From Polaribacter sp. BAL334 (GTDB lineage Bacteria > Bacteroidota > Bacteroidia > Flavobacteriales > Flavobacteriaceae): a stretch of 64,000 nt of DNA. The notes below the pieces were generated by a model. It worked only from the letters and a program-made list of their open reading frames with translations, was not told the origin of the DNA and did not search any database. Positions 36,626 through 45,191 of this stretch are shown piece after piece. Where the stretch lies: the NCBI RefSeq assembly GCF_015767435.1, contig NZ_JADWOV010000293.1:82002-146001 (forward strand), in the 5' to 3' direction. Numbering within the stretch: position 1 is the first letter of the stretch; each line of letters opens with the position of its first letter. A program made the translations under genes and the position numbers.

Positions 36626-36633
36626 TATTTTTG
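36626..36633 (+). promoter_or_regulatory. Putative -7 box (TATTTTTG) upstream of the RNA methyltransferase
   Basis: Perfect TAnnTTTG match, 14 bases before the ATG at 36648. It overlaps a short palindrome AATACCT...AGGTATT (36610-36629), which might serve as operator. Confidence 0.5.
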
Positions 36634-36647
36634 TGTTTTTAAAATCC

Positions 36648-37433
36648 ATGAAAGAAATCACTAGTATTCAGAATCCTTTTATCAAAAATTTGCTCAAATT
36701 GCAAGAAAAAGCCAGAGAACGAAAAAAGCAAGGGCTTTTTTTGATTGAGGGAAAAAGAGAAATTGAATTGGCAAAAAAAGGCGGTTACGAAATCACTTCC
36801 CTCCTATTTTTGACTGATAAAAAGGACGAAAATCTTTTACTTGATTTTCCAACCGCTGAACAAATCATGATTTCTCAAGAAATCTATGACAAACTTGCTT
36901 ATAGAAAAACTACGGAAGGAATTTTAGCAATCGCAAAAACAAAATCTTTATCTCTTTCTGAGATACAACTCTCAGAAAATCCATTAATTTTAGTGGCTGA
37001 AAGTATTGAAAAACCTGGAAATATTGGAGCCATTTTACGCACTGCAGATGCTGCAAATATTGATGCTGTATTGATTGCTGATGCTAAAAGCGATGTGTAC
37101 AATCCCAATATAATTCGTTCAAGTGTGGGTTGCGTTTTTACGAATCAAATTGCCATAGGAACTTCTGAAGAAATTATAGCTTTTCTTCAAGAAAAAAACA
37201 TTCAAATTTTTGCAGCAACTTTGCAAAATTCGAATGCTTACCATCAAGAAAATTATACAAAATCGGCAGCCATTGTTGTAGGAACAGAAGATACTGGTTT
37301 GACTGAAATTTGGCGCACAAATGCCACTCAAAACATCAATATTCCTATGGAAGGAATGATTGATTCTATGAACGTTTCTGTAGCAGCTGCAATTCTTTTA
37401 TTTGAAGCAAAAAGACAACGAAATTTTAAATAA
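36648..37433 (+). CDS. TrmH/SpoU-family RNA 2'-O-methyltransferase
   Basis: A 261-aa SPOUT (knot-fold) RNA methyltransferase. The N-terminal substrate-binding part has ITSIQNPFIKNLLKLQEKARERKKQGLFLIEGKREIE. SpoU motifs: ESIEKPGNIGAILRTADAANIDAVLI near 115-140 (the N...R catalytic motif), RSSVGCVF near 155, VVGTEDTGLTEIW near 210, and IPMEGMIDSMNVSVAAAILLFEAKRQR at the end. Uses S-adenosylmethionine; the target may be a 23S rRNA or tRNA ribose. Start set at MKEITSI, since the frame upstream would begin in the -7 box. Confidence 0.9.
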   Translation: MKEITSIQNPFIKNLLKLQEKARERKKQGLFLIEGKREIELAKKGGYEITSLLFLTDKKDENLLLDFPTAEQIMISQEIYDKLAYRKTTEGILAIAKTKSLSLSEIQLSENPLILVAESIEKPGNIGAILRTADAANIDAVLIADAKSDVYNPNIIRSSVGCVFTNQIAIGTSEEIIAFLQEKNIQIFAATLQNSNAYHQENYTKSAAIVVGTEDTGLTEIWRTNATQNINIPMEGMIDSMNVSVAAAILLFEAKRQRNFK

Positions 37434-37436
37434 CTT

Positions 37437-38669
37437 ATGAATTCTGATATTTTATTTTACATTATTATCGGCATTTTAATCATTGATTTTCTGTTTGATT
37501 TGTACTTAGATTTTCTAAATCAGAGAAAATATGATGATGAAATCCCCGAAAAATTATCAGATGTGTATGATGAAGATGCCTATAAAAAATCGCAAGCTTA
37601 TAAAAAAGGAAATGCCCGTTTTTCAAGAATCACTTCTTTATTTTCAATCACTTCAACATTGTTGTTTTTCTTTTTTGAGGGATTCAAATTCGTAGATGAA
37701 TTGGCGAGATTGTATACAAACAATGCCATTTTAGTGGCGTTGATTTTCTTTGGAATTATCCTTTTGGGTTCTGATATTTTAACAACGCCATTCTCCTATT
37801 ACAAAACATTTGTCATCGAAGAAAAGTTTGGATTTAACAAAATGACTCGCAAAACTTTTTGGTTAGACAAACTAAAAAGTTGGTTGATGAGTATCATTTT
37901 AGGTGGGGGAATTTTAGCAATCATCATGGTATTTTATCAATTTTCTGGAGAATATTTTTGGATATATACTTGGATTTTCATTGCTGTATTTAGCATTTTT
38001 ATGAATCTATTTTATGCCAAATTGATTGTCCCTATTTTCAACAAACAAACTCCATTAGAAGAGGGAGAATTGAAATCGGCAATAGAATCCTATGCGCAAA
38101 AAGTGGGTTTTACCTTGCAAAATATCTTTGTAATTGATGGTTCAAAACGCTCTACAAAAACAAATGCATATTTTTCTGGTTTTGGTTCTCAAAAAAGAAT
38201 TACGTTGTTTGACACCTTAATCAATGATTTAGAAACCGAAGAAATCGTGGCTGTTTTAGCACATGAAGTAGGACATTACAAACGAAAACATATCATTTAT
38301 AATTTAGTAATTTCTACAGTAATTACTGGTTTTATGCTTTATTTGTTGTCACTTTTTATTAGTTCGCCATTATTGTCAAATGCTTTGAGCGTTTCAACAC
38401 CTAGTTTTCATATTGGAATGATTGCTTTTGGAATTTTGTATTCACCAATCTCCGAAATCACTGGAATATTTATGAATATGCTCTCAAGAAAATTTGAATA
38501 TCAAGCAGATAATTATGCAAAAAATACCTTTGATGGTCGCTATTTAATTTCATCACTCAAAAAATTATCTAAAAATAGTTTGAGCAATTTAACGCCACAT
38601 AAAGCATACGTTTTTGTGCATTATTCTCATCCAACTTTATTGCAACGAATTGAAAATTTAGAATCCTAA
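37437..38669 (+). CDS. M48-family integral membrane zinc protease (Ste24-like)
   Basis: A 410-aa CAAX-prenyl-protease-1/HtpX-like membrane metallopeptidase. Multiple hydrophobic segments are seen in residues 1-210. The zinc site is VAVLAHEVGHYKRKH near 278-292, and the third ligand is in SRKFEYQADNYA near 350. N-terminal cytosolic EIPEKLSDVYDEDAYKKSQAYKK matches Ste24. In bacteria its substrates are unknown; protein quality control at the membrane is likely. It starts 3 bases after the RNA methyltransferase stop, so the two form an operon. Confidence 0.92.
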   Translation: MNSDILFYIIIGILIIDFLFDLYLDFLNQRKYDDEIPEKLSDVYDEDAYKKSQAYKKGNARFSRITSLFSITSTLLFFFFEGFKFVDELARLYTNNAILVALIFFGIILLGSDILTTPFSYYKTFVIEEKFGFNKMTRKTFWLDKLKSWLMSIILGGGILAIIMVFYQFSGEYFWIYTWIFIAVFSIFMNLFYAKLIVPIFNKQTPLEEGELKSAIESYAQKVGFTLQNIFVIDGSKRSTKTNAYFSGFGSQKRITLFDTLINDLETEEIVAVLAHEVGHYKRKHIIYNLVISTVITGFMLYLLSLFISSPLLSNALSVSTPSFHIGMIAFGILYSPISEITGIFMNMLSRKFEYQADNYAKNTFDGRYLISSLKKLSKNSLSNLTPHKAYVFVHYSHPTLLQRIENLES

Positions 38670-38728
38670 TTGTTGTATATTACAATTCAAATTAGTAACT
38701 TCACTAATGATTTAAAAAAAATCAATAT

Positions 38729-40966
38729 ATGCTTGCAATGCAATATACTGCCTCCTTAGAAGAAGAAAATAAAGAAATTGCAAATCGTTACAAAGATTTG
38801 CTAAAAGGTACTTATGAAGTGCTGTCAAAAGAAGATAAAGAACTCATCAGAAAAGCATTTGACATTGCTGTTGATGCACATTCCAAACAACGCAGAAAAA
38901 CGGGGGAACCTTATATTTTTCATCCCATTGCAGTTGCTAAAATTGTAGCCAAAGAAATTGGTTTGGGAGCTGTTTCTATTGCTGCTGCTTTGTTACATGA
39001 TGTTGTGGAAGACACGCATTACACTCTTGAAGATATTGAGCAACAATTTGGAGAAACCATTGCAAGAATTGTTGATGGGTTGACCAAAATTTCGCGTTTA
39101 AACAAAGAACAAGACGCTTCTATTCAGGCAGAAAATTTCAGAAAAATGTTGCTGACATTGAATGATGATGTGCGTGTTATTCTGATAAAAATTGCTGACA
39201 GATTGCACAATATGCAAACAATGAACGCAATGCCCGAAGACAAACAATTGAAAATTGCTTCGGAAACCTTATACATTTATGCACCTTTAGCTCACAGATT
39301 AGGGTTGTATAACATCAAAACTGAATTGGAAGATTTAGGATTAAAATACACTGAACCAGAAGTTTACACTAGTATTGTTTCAAAAATAAAAGAGAGTAAA
39401 GAAGAACAGCAAAATTATTTAGAACGATTTACAAATACCCTCAAAAAAGGATTAGATAAAGAAAATTTTTCCTACGAAATCAAAGGACGATTTAAATCTA
39501 TTTTTTCCATAAGAAGGAAAATGTTGAAGCAAAATGTGACTTTTGAGGAAGTATATGACAAATTTGCCATCAGAATTATTTTCAAACCAGCAACTGAAGA
39601 TGAAAAATTTGAAGCTTGGAAAATCTATTCCATTGTCACTGATTATTTTAAACCCAATCCTTCTCGTTTACGCGATTGGATTTCTCAGCCAAAAACTACA
39701 GGGTATGAAGCATTGCACATTACTGTAATTGGTCCTGATGCTCAATGGGTTGAAGTGCAAATACGTTCAGAACGGATGAATGAAATTGCAGAAAAAGGCT
39801 ATGCTGCTCATTTTAAATACAAACAAGGAAATGACCATGAAAGTGGATTGGAAAATTGGTTGAACAAATTGAAAGAATCCTTAGAAAATCAAAGTTTGAA
39901 TGCTGTTGATTTTGTAGAAGAATTCAAATTGAACTTGTATTCCAAAGAAATTTATGTTTTTACACCAAAAGGAGAATTAAAATCCCTTCCCAAAGATGCC
40001 ACTGCTTTGGATTTTGCGTTTTCAATTCACACAGATATTGGTTTGAAATGTAGGGGTGCAAAAGTAAATGGAAAATTAGTGCCATTAAGTCATACTTTAA
40101 ACAGTGGTGATCAAATTGAAGTAATTACCACAACCATCAATAAACCCAATACTCGTTGGCTGGATTTTGTGATTACTGCCAGAGCAAAAACCAAGATTCG
40201 AGTTGCCTTAAAAGAGGAAGAAAAGAAAATTGCCGAAGAAGGAAAAGCAACACTATCAAGAAAATTACGCCACTTAAAAATACCTTTTAACGAAAAGACA
40301 GTCAATGAGTTAGTGAATTATTTCAAATTACGTACAAGCTTTGATTTGTTTTACAGATTTGGAAATGGTGCCATTGACAATACCCAATTAAAAGCTTTTA
40401 TTGGACAAAGAAATAGTACTTTCTTAAACTTTTTCAAATCTAAATTACGAAGAAGCTCACAAACTGTTCACAAAGAAAATATTGAAGATTCTGATGAAAT
40501 TACCGAAAAATTTGACGCTCTTGTGTTTGGGAAAGAAGAAGAAAAATTGGATTACAAACTTTCAAAATGTTGCAATCCCATTCCTGGAGATAAAGTTTTT
40601 GGATTTTTAACCATCAATGATGGCATCAAAGTGCATAAAGTGAATTGTCCCAATGCCATTTCATTACAGTCGAATTATGCCTACAGAATTATTGCTTCAA
40701 AATGGATTGACTCTACCAAACAAGATTTCAATGTGATTTTGCAAATCAATGGTATTGACAAATCTGGTATTGTAAATAATGTAACTCGTGTAATTTCTAA
40801 CAATATAGGCGTTTTTATCAATAGCATCAATATTGCTGGAAAAGAAGGAGTTTTTGATGGAAAAATATCATTGAGTGTTAAAAATAGTACTCAATTGAAC
40901 AAATTAATCAAAAGTCTTCAAAAAGTAGAAGGAGTTAAAAATGTAGAACGTGTTAATAGAATGTAA
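38729..40966 (+). CDS. spoT: Bifunctional (p)ppGpp synthetase/hydrolase, RelA/SpoT family
   Basis: Controls the alarmone (p)ppGpp that drives the stringent response (745 aa, full length). N-terminal HD hydrolase: SKQRRKTGEPYIFHPIAVA, ALLHDVVEDTHYT and ILIKIADRLHNMQTM within residues 50-160, with intact HD residues. Synthetase: KSIFSIRRKM, FAIRIIF, YEALHITVIGPDAQWVEVQIRSERMNEIAEKGYAAHFKYK near 250-360. TGS domain near 410-470 (YVFTPKGELKSLPKDATALDFAFSIHTDIG). Zinc-finger-like LSKCCNPIPGDKVFGF near 610, then an ACT domain at the end. Both catalytic halves look intact. Start ATG 38729; the ATG at 38738 is an alternative. Confidence 0.95.
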   Translation: MLAMQYTASLEEENKEIANRYKDLLKGTYEVLSKEDKELIRKAFDIAVDAHSKQRRKTGEPYIFHPIAVAKIVAKEIGLGAVSIAAALLHDVVEDTHYTLEDIEQQFGETIARIVDGLTKISRLNKEQDASIQAENFRKMLLTLNDDVRVILIKIADRLHNMQTMNAMPEDKQLKIASETLYIYAPLAHRLGLYNIKTELEDLGLKYTEPEVYTSIVSKIKESKEEQQNYLERFTNTLKKGLDKENFSYEIKGRFKSIFSIRRKMLKQNVTFEEVYDKFAIRIIFKPATEDEKFEAWKIYSIVTDYFKPNPSRLRDWISQPKTTGYEALHITVIGPDAQWVEVQIRSERMNEIAEKGYAAHFKYKQGNDHESGLENWLNKLKESLENQSLNAVDFVEEFKLNLYSKEIYVFTPKGELKSLPKDATALDFAFSIHTDIGLKCRGAKVNGKLVPLSHTLNSGDQIEVITTTINKPNTRWLDFVITARAKTKIRVALKEEEKKIAEEGKATLSRKLRHLKIPFNEKTVNELVNYFKLRTSFDLFYRFGNGAIDNTQLKAFIGQRNSTFLNFFKSKLRRSSQTVHKENIEDSDEITEKFDALVFGKEEEKLDYKLSKCCNPIPGDKVFGFLTINDGIKVHKVNCPNAISLQSNYAYRIIASKWIDSTKQDFNVILQINGIDKSGIVNNVTRVISNNIGVFINSINIAGKEGVFDGKISLSVKNSTQLNKLIKSLQKVEGVKNVERVNRM

Positions 40967-40984
40967 ATATCATTGTTATAAAAA

Positions 40985-41016
40985 TTGATATTTATAAAGA
41001 AATAACTGTAAATTTG
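40985..41016 (+). promoter_or_regulatory. Putative promoter of the Fur-family gene
   Basis: TTG at 40985-40987, 21-base spacer, then a perfect -7 box TAAATTTG at 41009-41016. Both elements at canonical spacing, 20 bases before the ATG at 41037. Confidence 0.65.
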
Positions 41017-41036
41017 TCGTTTAAATTTTGAAACTC

Positions 41037-41486
41037 ATGAGTAATTCTTTTGAAAATCAAGAAGTCGTTAAGAAAGTTTTTACCTCATACTTAGAAGAAA
41101 AAAAGCATCGAAAAACGCCTGAACGTTACGCTATTCTCCAAGAAATTTATAATGCTGACGAGCATTTTGATATTGAATCTTTGTATATCAAAATGAAAAA
41201 TAAGAATTATAGAGTAAGTAGAGCTACACTTTACAACACGATTGATTTATTATTGGATTGTAATTTGGTGAGAAAACACCAATTTGACGGACAATCCATG
41301 GCTCGTTATGAAAAAAGTTATTTTGATAAAAACCACGATCACGTCATCTTTACAGATTCTGGAGAAGTAAAAGAATTTTGCGATCCAAGAATTCAGGTCA
41401 TCAAAAAAACCATTGAAGAAATTTTTGACATCGATATTCAAAATCATTCCTTATATTTTTACGGAACAAAAAAGAAACACTCTTAA
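41037..41486 (+). CDS. Fur-family transcriptional regulator
   Basis: A 149-aa metal-responsive DNA-binding repressor. The winged helix is [56 protein letters not shown] (residues ~25-80). The dimer domain has [21 protein letters not shown] near residue 95-115, with a DHVIF metal-binding region; only one Cys (FCDP) is present, so the structural four-Cys zinc site of classic Fur is not visible. Whether it senses iron, manganese or peroxide cannot be told. It lies upstream of purA by 29 bases and is likely co-transcribed. Start set at ATG 41037 rather than TTG 41028. Confidence 0.88.
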   Translation: MSNSFENQEVVKKVFTSYLEEKKHRKTPERYAILQEIYNADEHFDIESLYIKMKNKNYRVSRATLYNTIDLLLDCNLVRKHQFDGQSMARYEKSYFDKNHDHVIFTDSGEVKEFCDPRIQVIKKTIEEIFDIDIQNHSLYFYGTKKKHS

Positions 41487-41515
41487 TACATATATAATAC
41501 AAATTAACACAACTA

Positions 41516-42787
41516 ATGGCAGTAGATTTATTACTAGGATTGCAATGGGGAGATGAAGGAAAAGGTAAAATCGTAGATGTTTTAACACAAAACTACGATA
41601 TTATTGCACGTTTTCAAGGAGGGCCAAATGCAGGACATACTTTAATTTTTGATGGATTCAAACATGTGCTTCATACAATTCCTTCTGGAATTTTTCATAA
41701 AACAGCCATGAATGTTGTTGGAAATGGAGTGGTTATTGACCCTGTAATTTTCAAAAAAGAACTAGAAAATTTAGATAAACATAACATTGATTACACCTCT
41801 AAATTATTAATTTCAAGAAAAGCTCATTTAATTTTACCAACACATAGATTGTTAGATGCAGCTTCAGAAACCTCTAAAGGAAAAGCAAAAATTGGCTCTA
41901 CTTTAAAAGGAATTGGCCCAACTTATATGGACAAAACAGGCAGAAATGGAATGCGTGTTGGAGATTTGGAATTGGATAATTGGAAAGAAAAATACGATGC
42001 TTTGACTGCAAAACACATCAGTATGTTGAATTATTTTGATGTGCAAGTTGACTATAATTTAAAAGAATTAGAAGCTGAATTTTGCAAAGGAATTGACAAA
42101 TTACGCACACTTGAATTTATTGATAGTGAGGAATATTTTAGTAATGCCATGAAAAACGGAAAAACTATTTTGGCAGAAGGAGCTCAAGGTTCATTGTTAG
42201 ATATTGATTTTGGAACCTACCCATTTGTAACTTCTTCTAACACAACTGCTGCAGGAGCTTGCACAGGTTTGGGAGTTGCACCTAACAGAATTGGGGAAGT
42301 ATATGGAATTTTCAAAGCCTACACAACACGTGTTGGTTCAGGTCCTTTTCCAACAGAATTGTTTGATGAAGTTGGAGAAACTATGGGAAGAGTTGGGAAT
42401 GAATTTGGAGCAACAACTGGAAGAAAAAGACGCTGTGGTTGGTTAGATTTAATTGCATTAAAATATGCCGTTGAAATCAATGGAGTTACGCAATTAATGA
42501 TGATGAAAGGAGATGTACTTTCAGGATTCGAAACTTTAAAAATAGCCACTTCCTACAATTATAAAGGAAAGGAAATCAAGCATTTACCATACAACATCGA
42601 ACCTGAAAATGTAACTGTAAATTACACAGAATTCAAAGGCTGGAAAGCCGATTTAACAGAAATGACTTCTGCAGAATCTTTGCCAAAAAACTTAATAGCG
42701 TATATCAATTTTATTGAAAAAGAAACGGGAGTTCCTGTAAAAATTGTTTCAGTGGGACCTGACAGAAAACAAACTATAATGAGATAA
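41516..42787 (+). CDS. purA: Adenylosuccinate synthase
   Basis: Makes adenylosuccinate from IMP and aspartate using GTP, the first committed step to AMP (423 aa). The GTP-binding P-loop opens the protein: GLQWGDEGKGKIVDVLT (residues 7-23), with catalytic Asp and His in GDEGKGK and GPNAGHTL. EGAQGSLLDIDFGTYPFVTSSNTTAAGACTGLG near 222-255 and TTGRKRRCGWLDL near 300 are strong signatures. KIVSVGPDRKQTI closes it. The partner enzyme PurB is not in the window; guaB (48083), the opposite IMP branch, is. Confidence 0.97.
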   Translation: MAVDLLLGLQWGDEGKGKIVDVLTQNYDIIARFQGGPNAGHTLIFDGFKHVLHTIPSGIFHKTAMNVVGNGVVIDPVIFKKELENLDKHNIDYTSKLLISRKAHLILPTHRLLDAASETSKGKAKIGSTLKGIGPTYMDKTGRNGMRVGDLELDNWKEKYDALTAKHISMLNYFDVQVDYNLKELEAEFCKGIDKLRTLEFIDSEEYFSNAMKNGKTILAEGAQGSLLDIDFGTYPFVTSSNTTAAGACTGLGVAPNRIGEVYGIFKAYTTRVGSGPFPTELFDEVGETMGRVGNEFGATTGRKRRCGWLDLIALKYAVEINGVTQLMMMKGDVLSGFETLKIATSYNYKGKEIKHLPYNIEPENVTVNYTEFKGWKADLTEMTSAESLPKNLIAYINFIEKETGVPVKIVSVGPDRKQTIMR

Positions 42788-42804
42788 TATCTCTCAAAAA
42801 TTAT

Positions 42805-42837
42805 AAAAAAGCATCTTTCTATAAGATGCTTTTTTTA
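42805..42837. terminator. Bidirectional terminator between purA and the PLP decarboxylase
   Basis: A 13-bp perfect stem (42805-42817 with 42823-42835) with A6 at the start and T7 at the end, loop of 5 bases. It serves the converging purA (+) and the decarboxylase gene (-), overlapping the latter's stop codon. Confidence 0.9.
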
Positions 42838-44277
42838 TGAAATCTTAGTCCAATCTTTTAAAATTTCCCTCGCAAAAAGCTCACATTGTTCTAAGGTATC
42901 TTTCACGTGCTGCAAAGTCGTATTTGGATTGATTAAGCACATTCTGATGACCACTTGATTTTGCAAAATTGTCGTTACAAGCAATGCTTCTTTAGATTCA
43001 ATGACTTTTTCTGATATTTTTTGATTCAACACATCCAATTCTTTTTCCGATAAAAAACCGTCTAAAGGATGGTATCTAAAATTGATAATTGCCAAAGTTG
43101 CAGATGAAATAACTTCCCAATTCGCGCTTTTTCTTAGCAACAATTCTGTTTCCTCTGCCAAGTCAATATTATAGGAAATAGCTTTTCTAAAAGCCAGTAA
43201 ACCAAATGTTTTGATGGACATATAAAACTTCAATGCTCTAAATCTTCTTGTCAATTGAATGCCATAATCATAAAAATTTATTTCAGATTCATTGCCTTCA
43301 ATATCTTTCAAATATTCTGGTTTTTCACTGAAAGTATTGCTCAACCAGGATTTGTCTTTTACTAACAAACAACCAATTTCATAGGGCTGAAAAAACCATT
43401 TATGAGGATCTACTGTTAAAGAATCTGCTTTTTCAATTCCTTTCAAAGCAATTTTTCCTTTTTCGGACAAAATGGCTGCACCTCCATAAGCTGCATCAAT
43501 ATGAAACCATAAATTTTCTTGTTCACAAATTAGTGCAATGCTATCTAATGAATCCACAGAACCTGTATTAGTTGTACCTGCTGTAGCAATGATACAAAAA
43601 GGTTTTTTTCCATGTAATTTGTCTTTTGCAATTTCATTTTTCAATTTATTGATACTGATTTTAAATTCGTTATCAGTGGGAATAATTCGAATTTGATGTT
43701 TTTGAAATCCTAAAATTCTGATGGCTTTTATATTGGATGAATGCGCTTGATCTGACAAATATATGATTGCATCCGAAAAATCATCTCCACATTTGATTCT
43801 CCTTGCAGTAGTAATTGCCGTTAAATTCGCTAAAGAACCTCCACTTGTATAAATTCCTCCTCCCCTTTTTACAGGAAAATCAAAAATTTTCAACAACCAA
43901 TTCATAGTTACAATTTCTAATTCTGCAGCTGCAGGAGCCAACATCCAACCCCCAGAAAAAATATTGAATCCTGTTGCCAAAGCATCAGCCATTATGCTGA
44001 CAAAATTACTAGGACTTGGCACAAAAGAAAACGATTTTGGGTGTGTAGAAATGTTCGAATTGGGAATTACATTTTTCATTACAAAACGTAAAACATCCTC
44101 AGCAGGCATGCTTTGTTCAGGTGCTTCTTGCAAAAAAAGTGCATCCATTTCTGTCCTTGAAGCTTTGCTTACGGGCTTTTTTGTATTTAAAGAAGTATAG
44201 TGCTGCACTATTTCATCAACTATTTTATACCCAAATGAGGTCATTTCGGTTTGGGTCATTTCAAAAGGTGATTTCAT
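42835..44277 (-). CDS. PLP-dependent group II decarboxylase (aromatic-L-amino-acid/glutamate decarboxylase type)
   Basis: A 480-aa PLP enzyme. The PLP lysine is in DSLTVDPHKWFFQPYEIGCLLVKD near residue 300. Other family marks are ISTHPKSFSFVPSPSNFVSIMADAL near 76-100, GGGIYTSGGSLANLTAITTAR near 139-160, YLSDQAHSSNIKA near 172, FCIIATAGTTNTGSVDSLDSI near 227-248 and WFHIDAAYGGAAIL near 256. The amino acid substrate is undetermined; relatives act on tyrosine, tryptophan, DOPA, glutamate or 2,4-diaminobutyrate. It may make a polyamine or siderophore precursor, which is speculation. The gene stands alone. Confidence 0.88.
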   Translation of the reverse strand: MKSPFEMTQTEMTSFGYKIVDEIVQHYTSLNTKKPVSKASRTEMDALFLQEAPEQSMPAEDVLRFVMKNVIPNSNISTHPKSFSFVPSPSNFVSIMADALATGFNIFSGGWMLAPAAAELEIVTMNWLLKIFDFPVKRGGGIYTSGGSLANLTAITTARRIKCGDDFSDAIIYLSDQAHSSNIKAIRILGFQKHQIRIIPTDNEFKISINKLKNEIAKDKLHGKKPFCIIATAGTTNTGSVDSLDSIALICEQENLWFHIDAAYGGAAILSEKGKIALKGIEKADSLTVDPHKWFFQPYEIGCLLVKDKSWLSNTFSEKPEYLKDIEGNESEINFYDYGIQLTRRFRALKFYMSIKTFGLLAFRKAISYNIDLAEETELLLRKSANWEVISSATLAIINFRYHPLDGFLSEKELDVLNQKISEKVIESKEALLVTTILQNQVVIRMCLINPNTTLQHVKDTLEQCELFAREILKDWTKIS

Positions 44278-44388
44278 GATGTTCTATTTTGACTACAAAG
44301 AAAAATATATGAAAAAACATGGCAACTGATAAATATCATTTTTTTAAATGAAATTTTGAAACAAATTTGCAGTGTAAAACAATAACTT

Positions 44389-45117
44389 ATGAATAATTTA
44401 AACACAAAAACTGTTATCGATTTTATGGTTGAGAACATTGCAGCCGCTGAAGTCTTTCAAAAATATGGTATCAATTATTCAAACAATAGTAATTGTAATA
44501 TTTCCCTGCAAAATCTTTGTCAAAGACATCATTTACAATACGAAGAAATTTTAAAAGAACTGAATTTGCTGAAAGGAAAAGTACCCTATTTGAAAAATTA
44601 TAATGTGTGGGATTTAGATTTACTCATCAATTTTTTAGTAGAAATTGACCATCCCTTTAAAAAAGAAAATATTTTATTTGTAGAAAAACTGGCAAATAAA
44701 ATTCTTACGATTCATGGAAAACAACTTTCTGAGGTTGAGAAACTTGCTGATTTGATTCAAAAAATAGCTATTGAAATTCAACATCATATCACTATCGAAG
44801 AAAATAAATTGTTCCCCTATATTTTATTTTTGAATTCTCCAGAAAAATATCCTGAAAATAAATTGGAAAAAAAACCATTTTTAGCAGATGTTTTAAAAAA
44901 GTTAGAAATACAACATAAAACATTTTTTACGCTGTGGAATCAAATAAAAGAGCACACAAATCACTATCAATTGTATGCAGATATTGACAACAATTTTAAA
45001 TTGTTACTTTACAAACTGAAACAATTTGAAGAAAAATTGCACAATCACATTCATATTGAAAACAATATTCTTTTTCCAAAAGCCTTAGAATTAGAAAAAA
45101 ATTATTTGAAAAATTAG
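44389..45117 (+). CDS. ric: Ric/ScdA-like di-iron protein with altered DUF542 N-terminus
   Basis: A 242-aa protein resembling the RIC (YtfE/ScdA) iron-sulfur cluster repair family. The N-terminal DUF542-like part is TVIDFMVENIAAAEVFQKYGINYSNNSNCNISLQNLCQRH; the canonical CCGG-containing segment after the KYGI motif is replaced by SNNSN. The C-terminal hemerythrin-like helical bundle keeps candidate iron ligands: VEIDHPF near 84, TIHGKQ near 106, EIQHHITIEENKLFPYI near 130, then a second HNHIHIENNILFPKA near 218. Cluster repair after nitrosative or oxidative stress is the known family role; the altered Cys site casts doubt. No nitrosative-stress neighbours are seen. Confidence 0.8.
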   Translation: MNNLNTKTVIDFMVENIAAAEVFQKYGINYSNNSNCNISLQNLCQRHHLQYEEILKELNLLKGKVPYLKNYNVWDLDLLINFLVEIDHPFKKENILFVEKLANKILTIHGKQLSEVEKLADLIQKIAIEIQHHITIEENKLFPYILFLNSPEKYPENKLEKKPFLADVLKKLEIQHKTFFTLWNQIKEHTNHYQLYADIDNNFKLLLYKLKQFEEKLHNHIHIENNILFPKALELEKNYLKN

Positions 45118-45167
45118 GCGTTTTTAAAAAATAACTTTTCATTATCAACTAGCGGATTTCTTTTCAT

Positions 45168-45175
45168 TATTTTTG
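45168..45175 (+). promoter_or_regulatory. Putative -7 box (TATTTTTG) upstream of the OstA-like gene
   Basis: Perfect TAnnTTTG match 16 bases before the TTG start at 45192. Confidence 0.55.
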
Positions 45176-45191
45176 CCACAAAATAATCATT

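Noticed and set aside
36610..36629. Short palindrome AATACCT...AGGTATT before the RNA methyltransferase
   Set aside because: Seven-bp arms overlapping a promoter box are suggestive, but too short to call as an operator without conservation.
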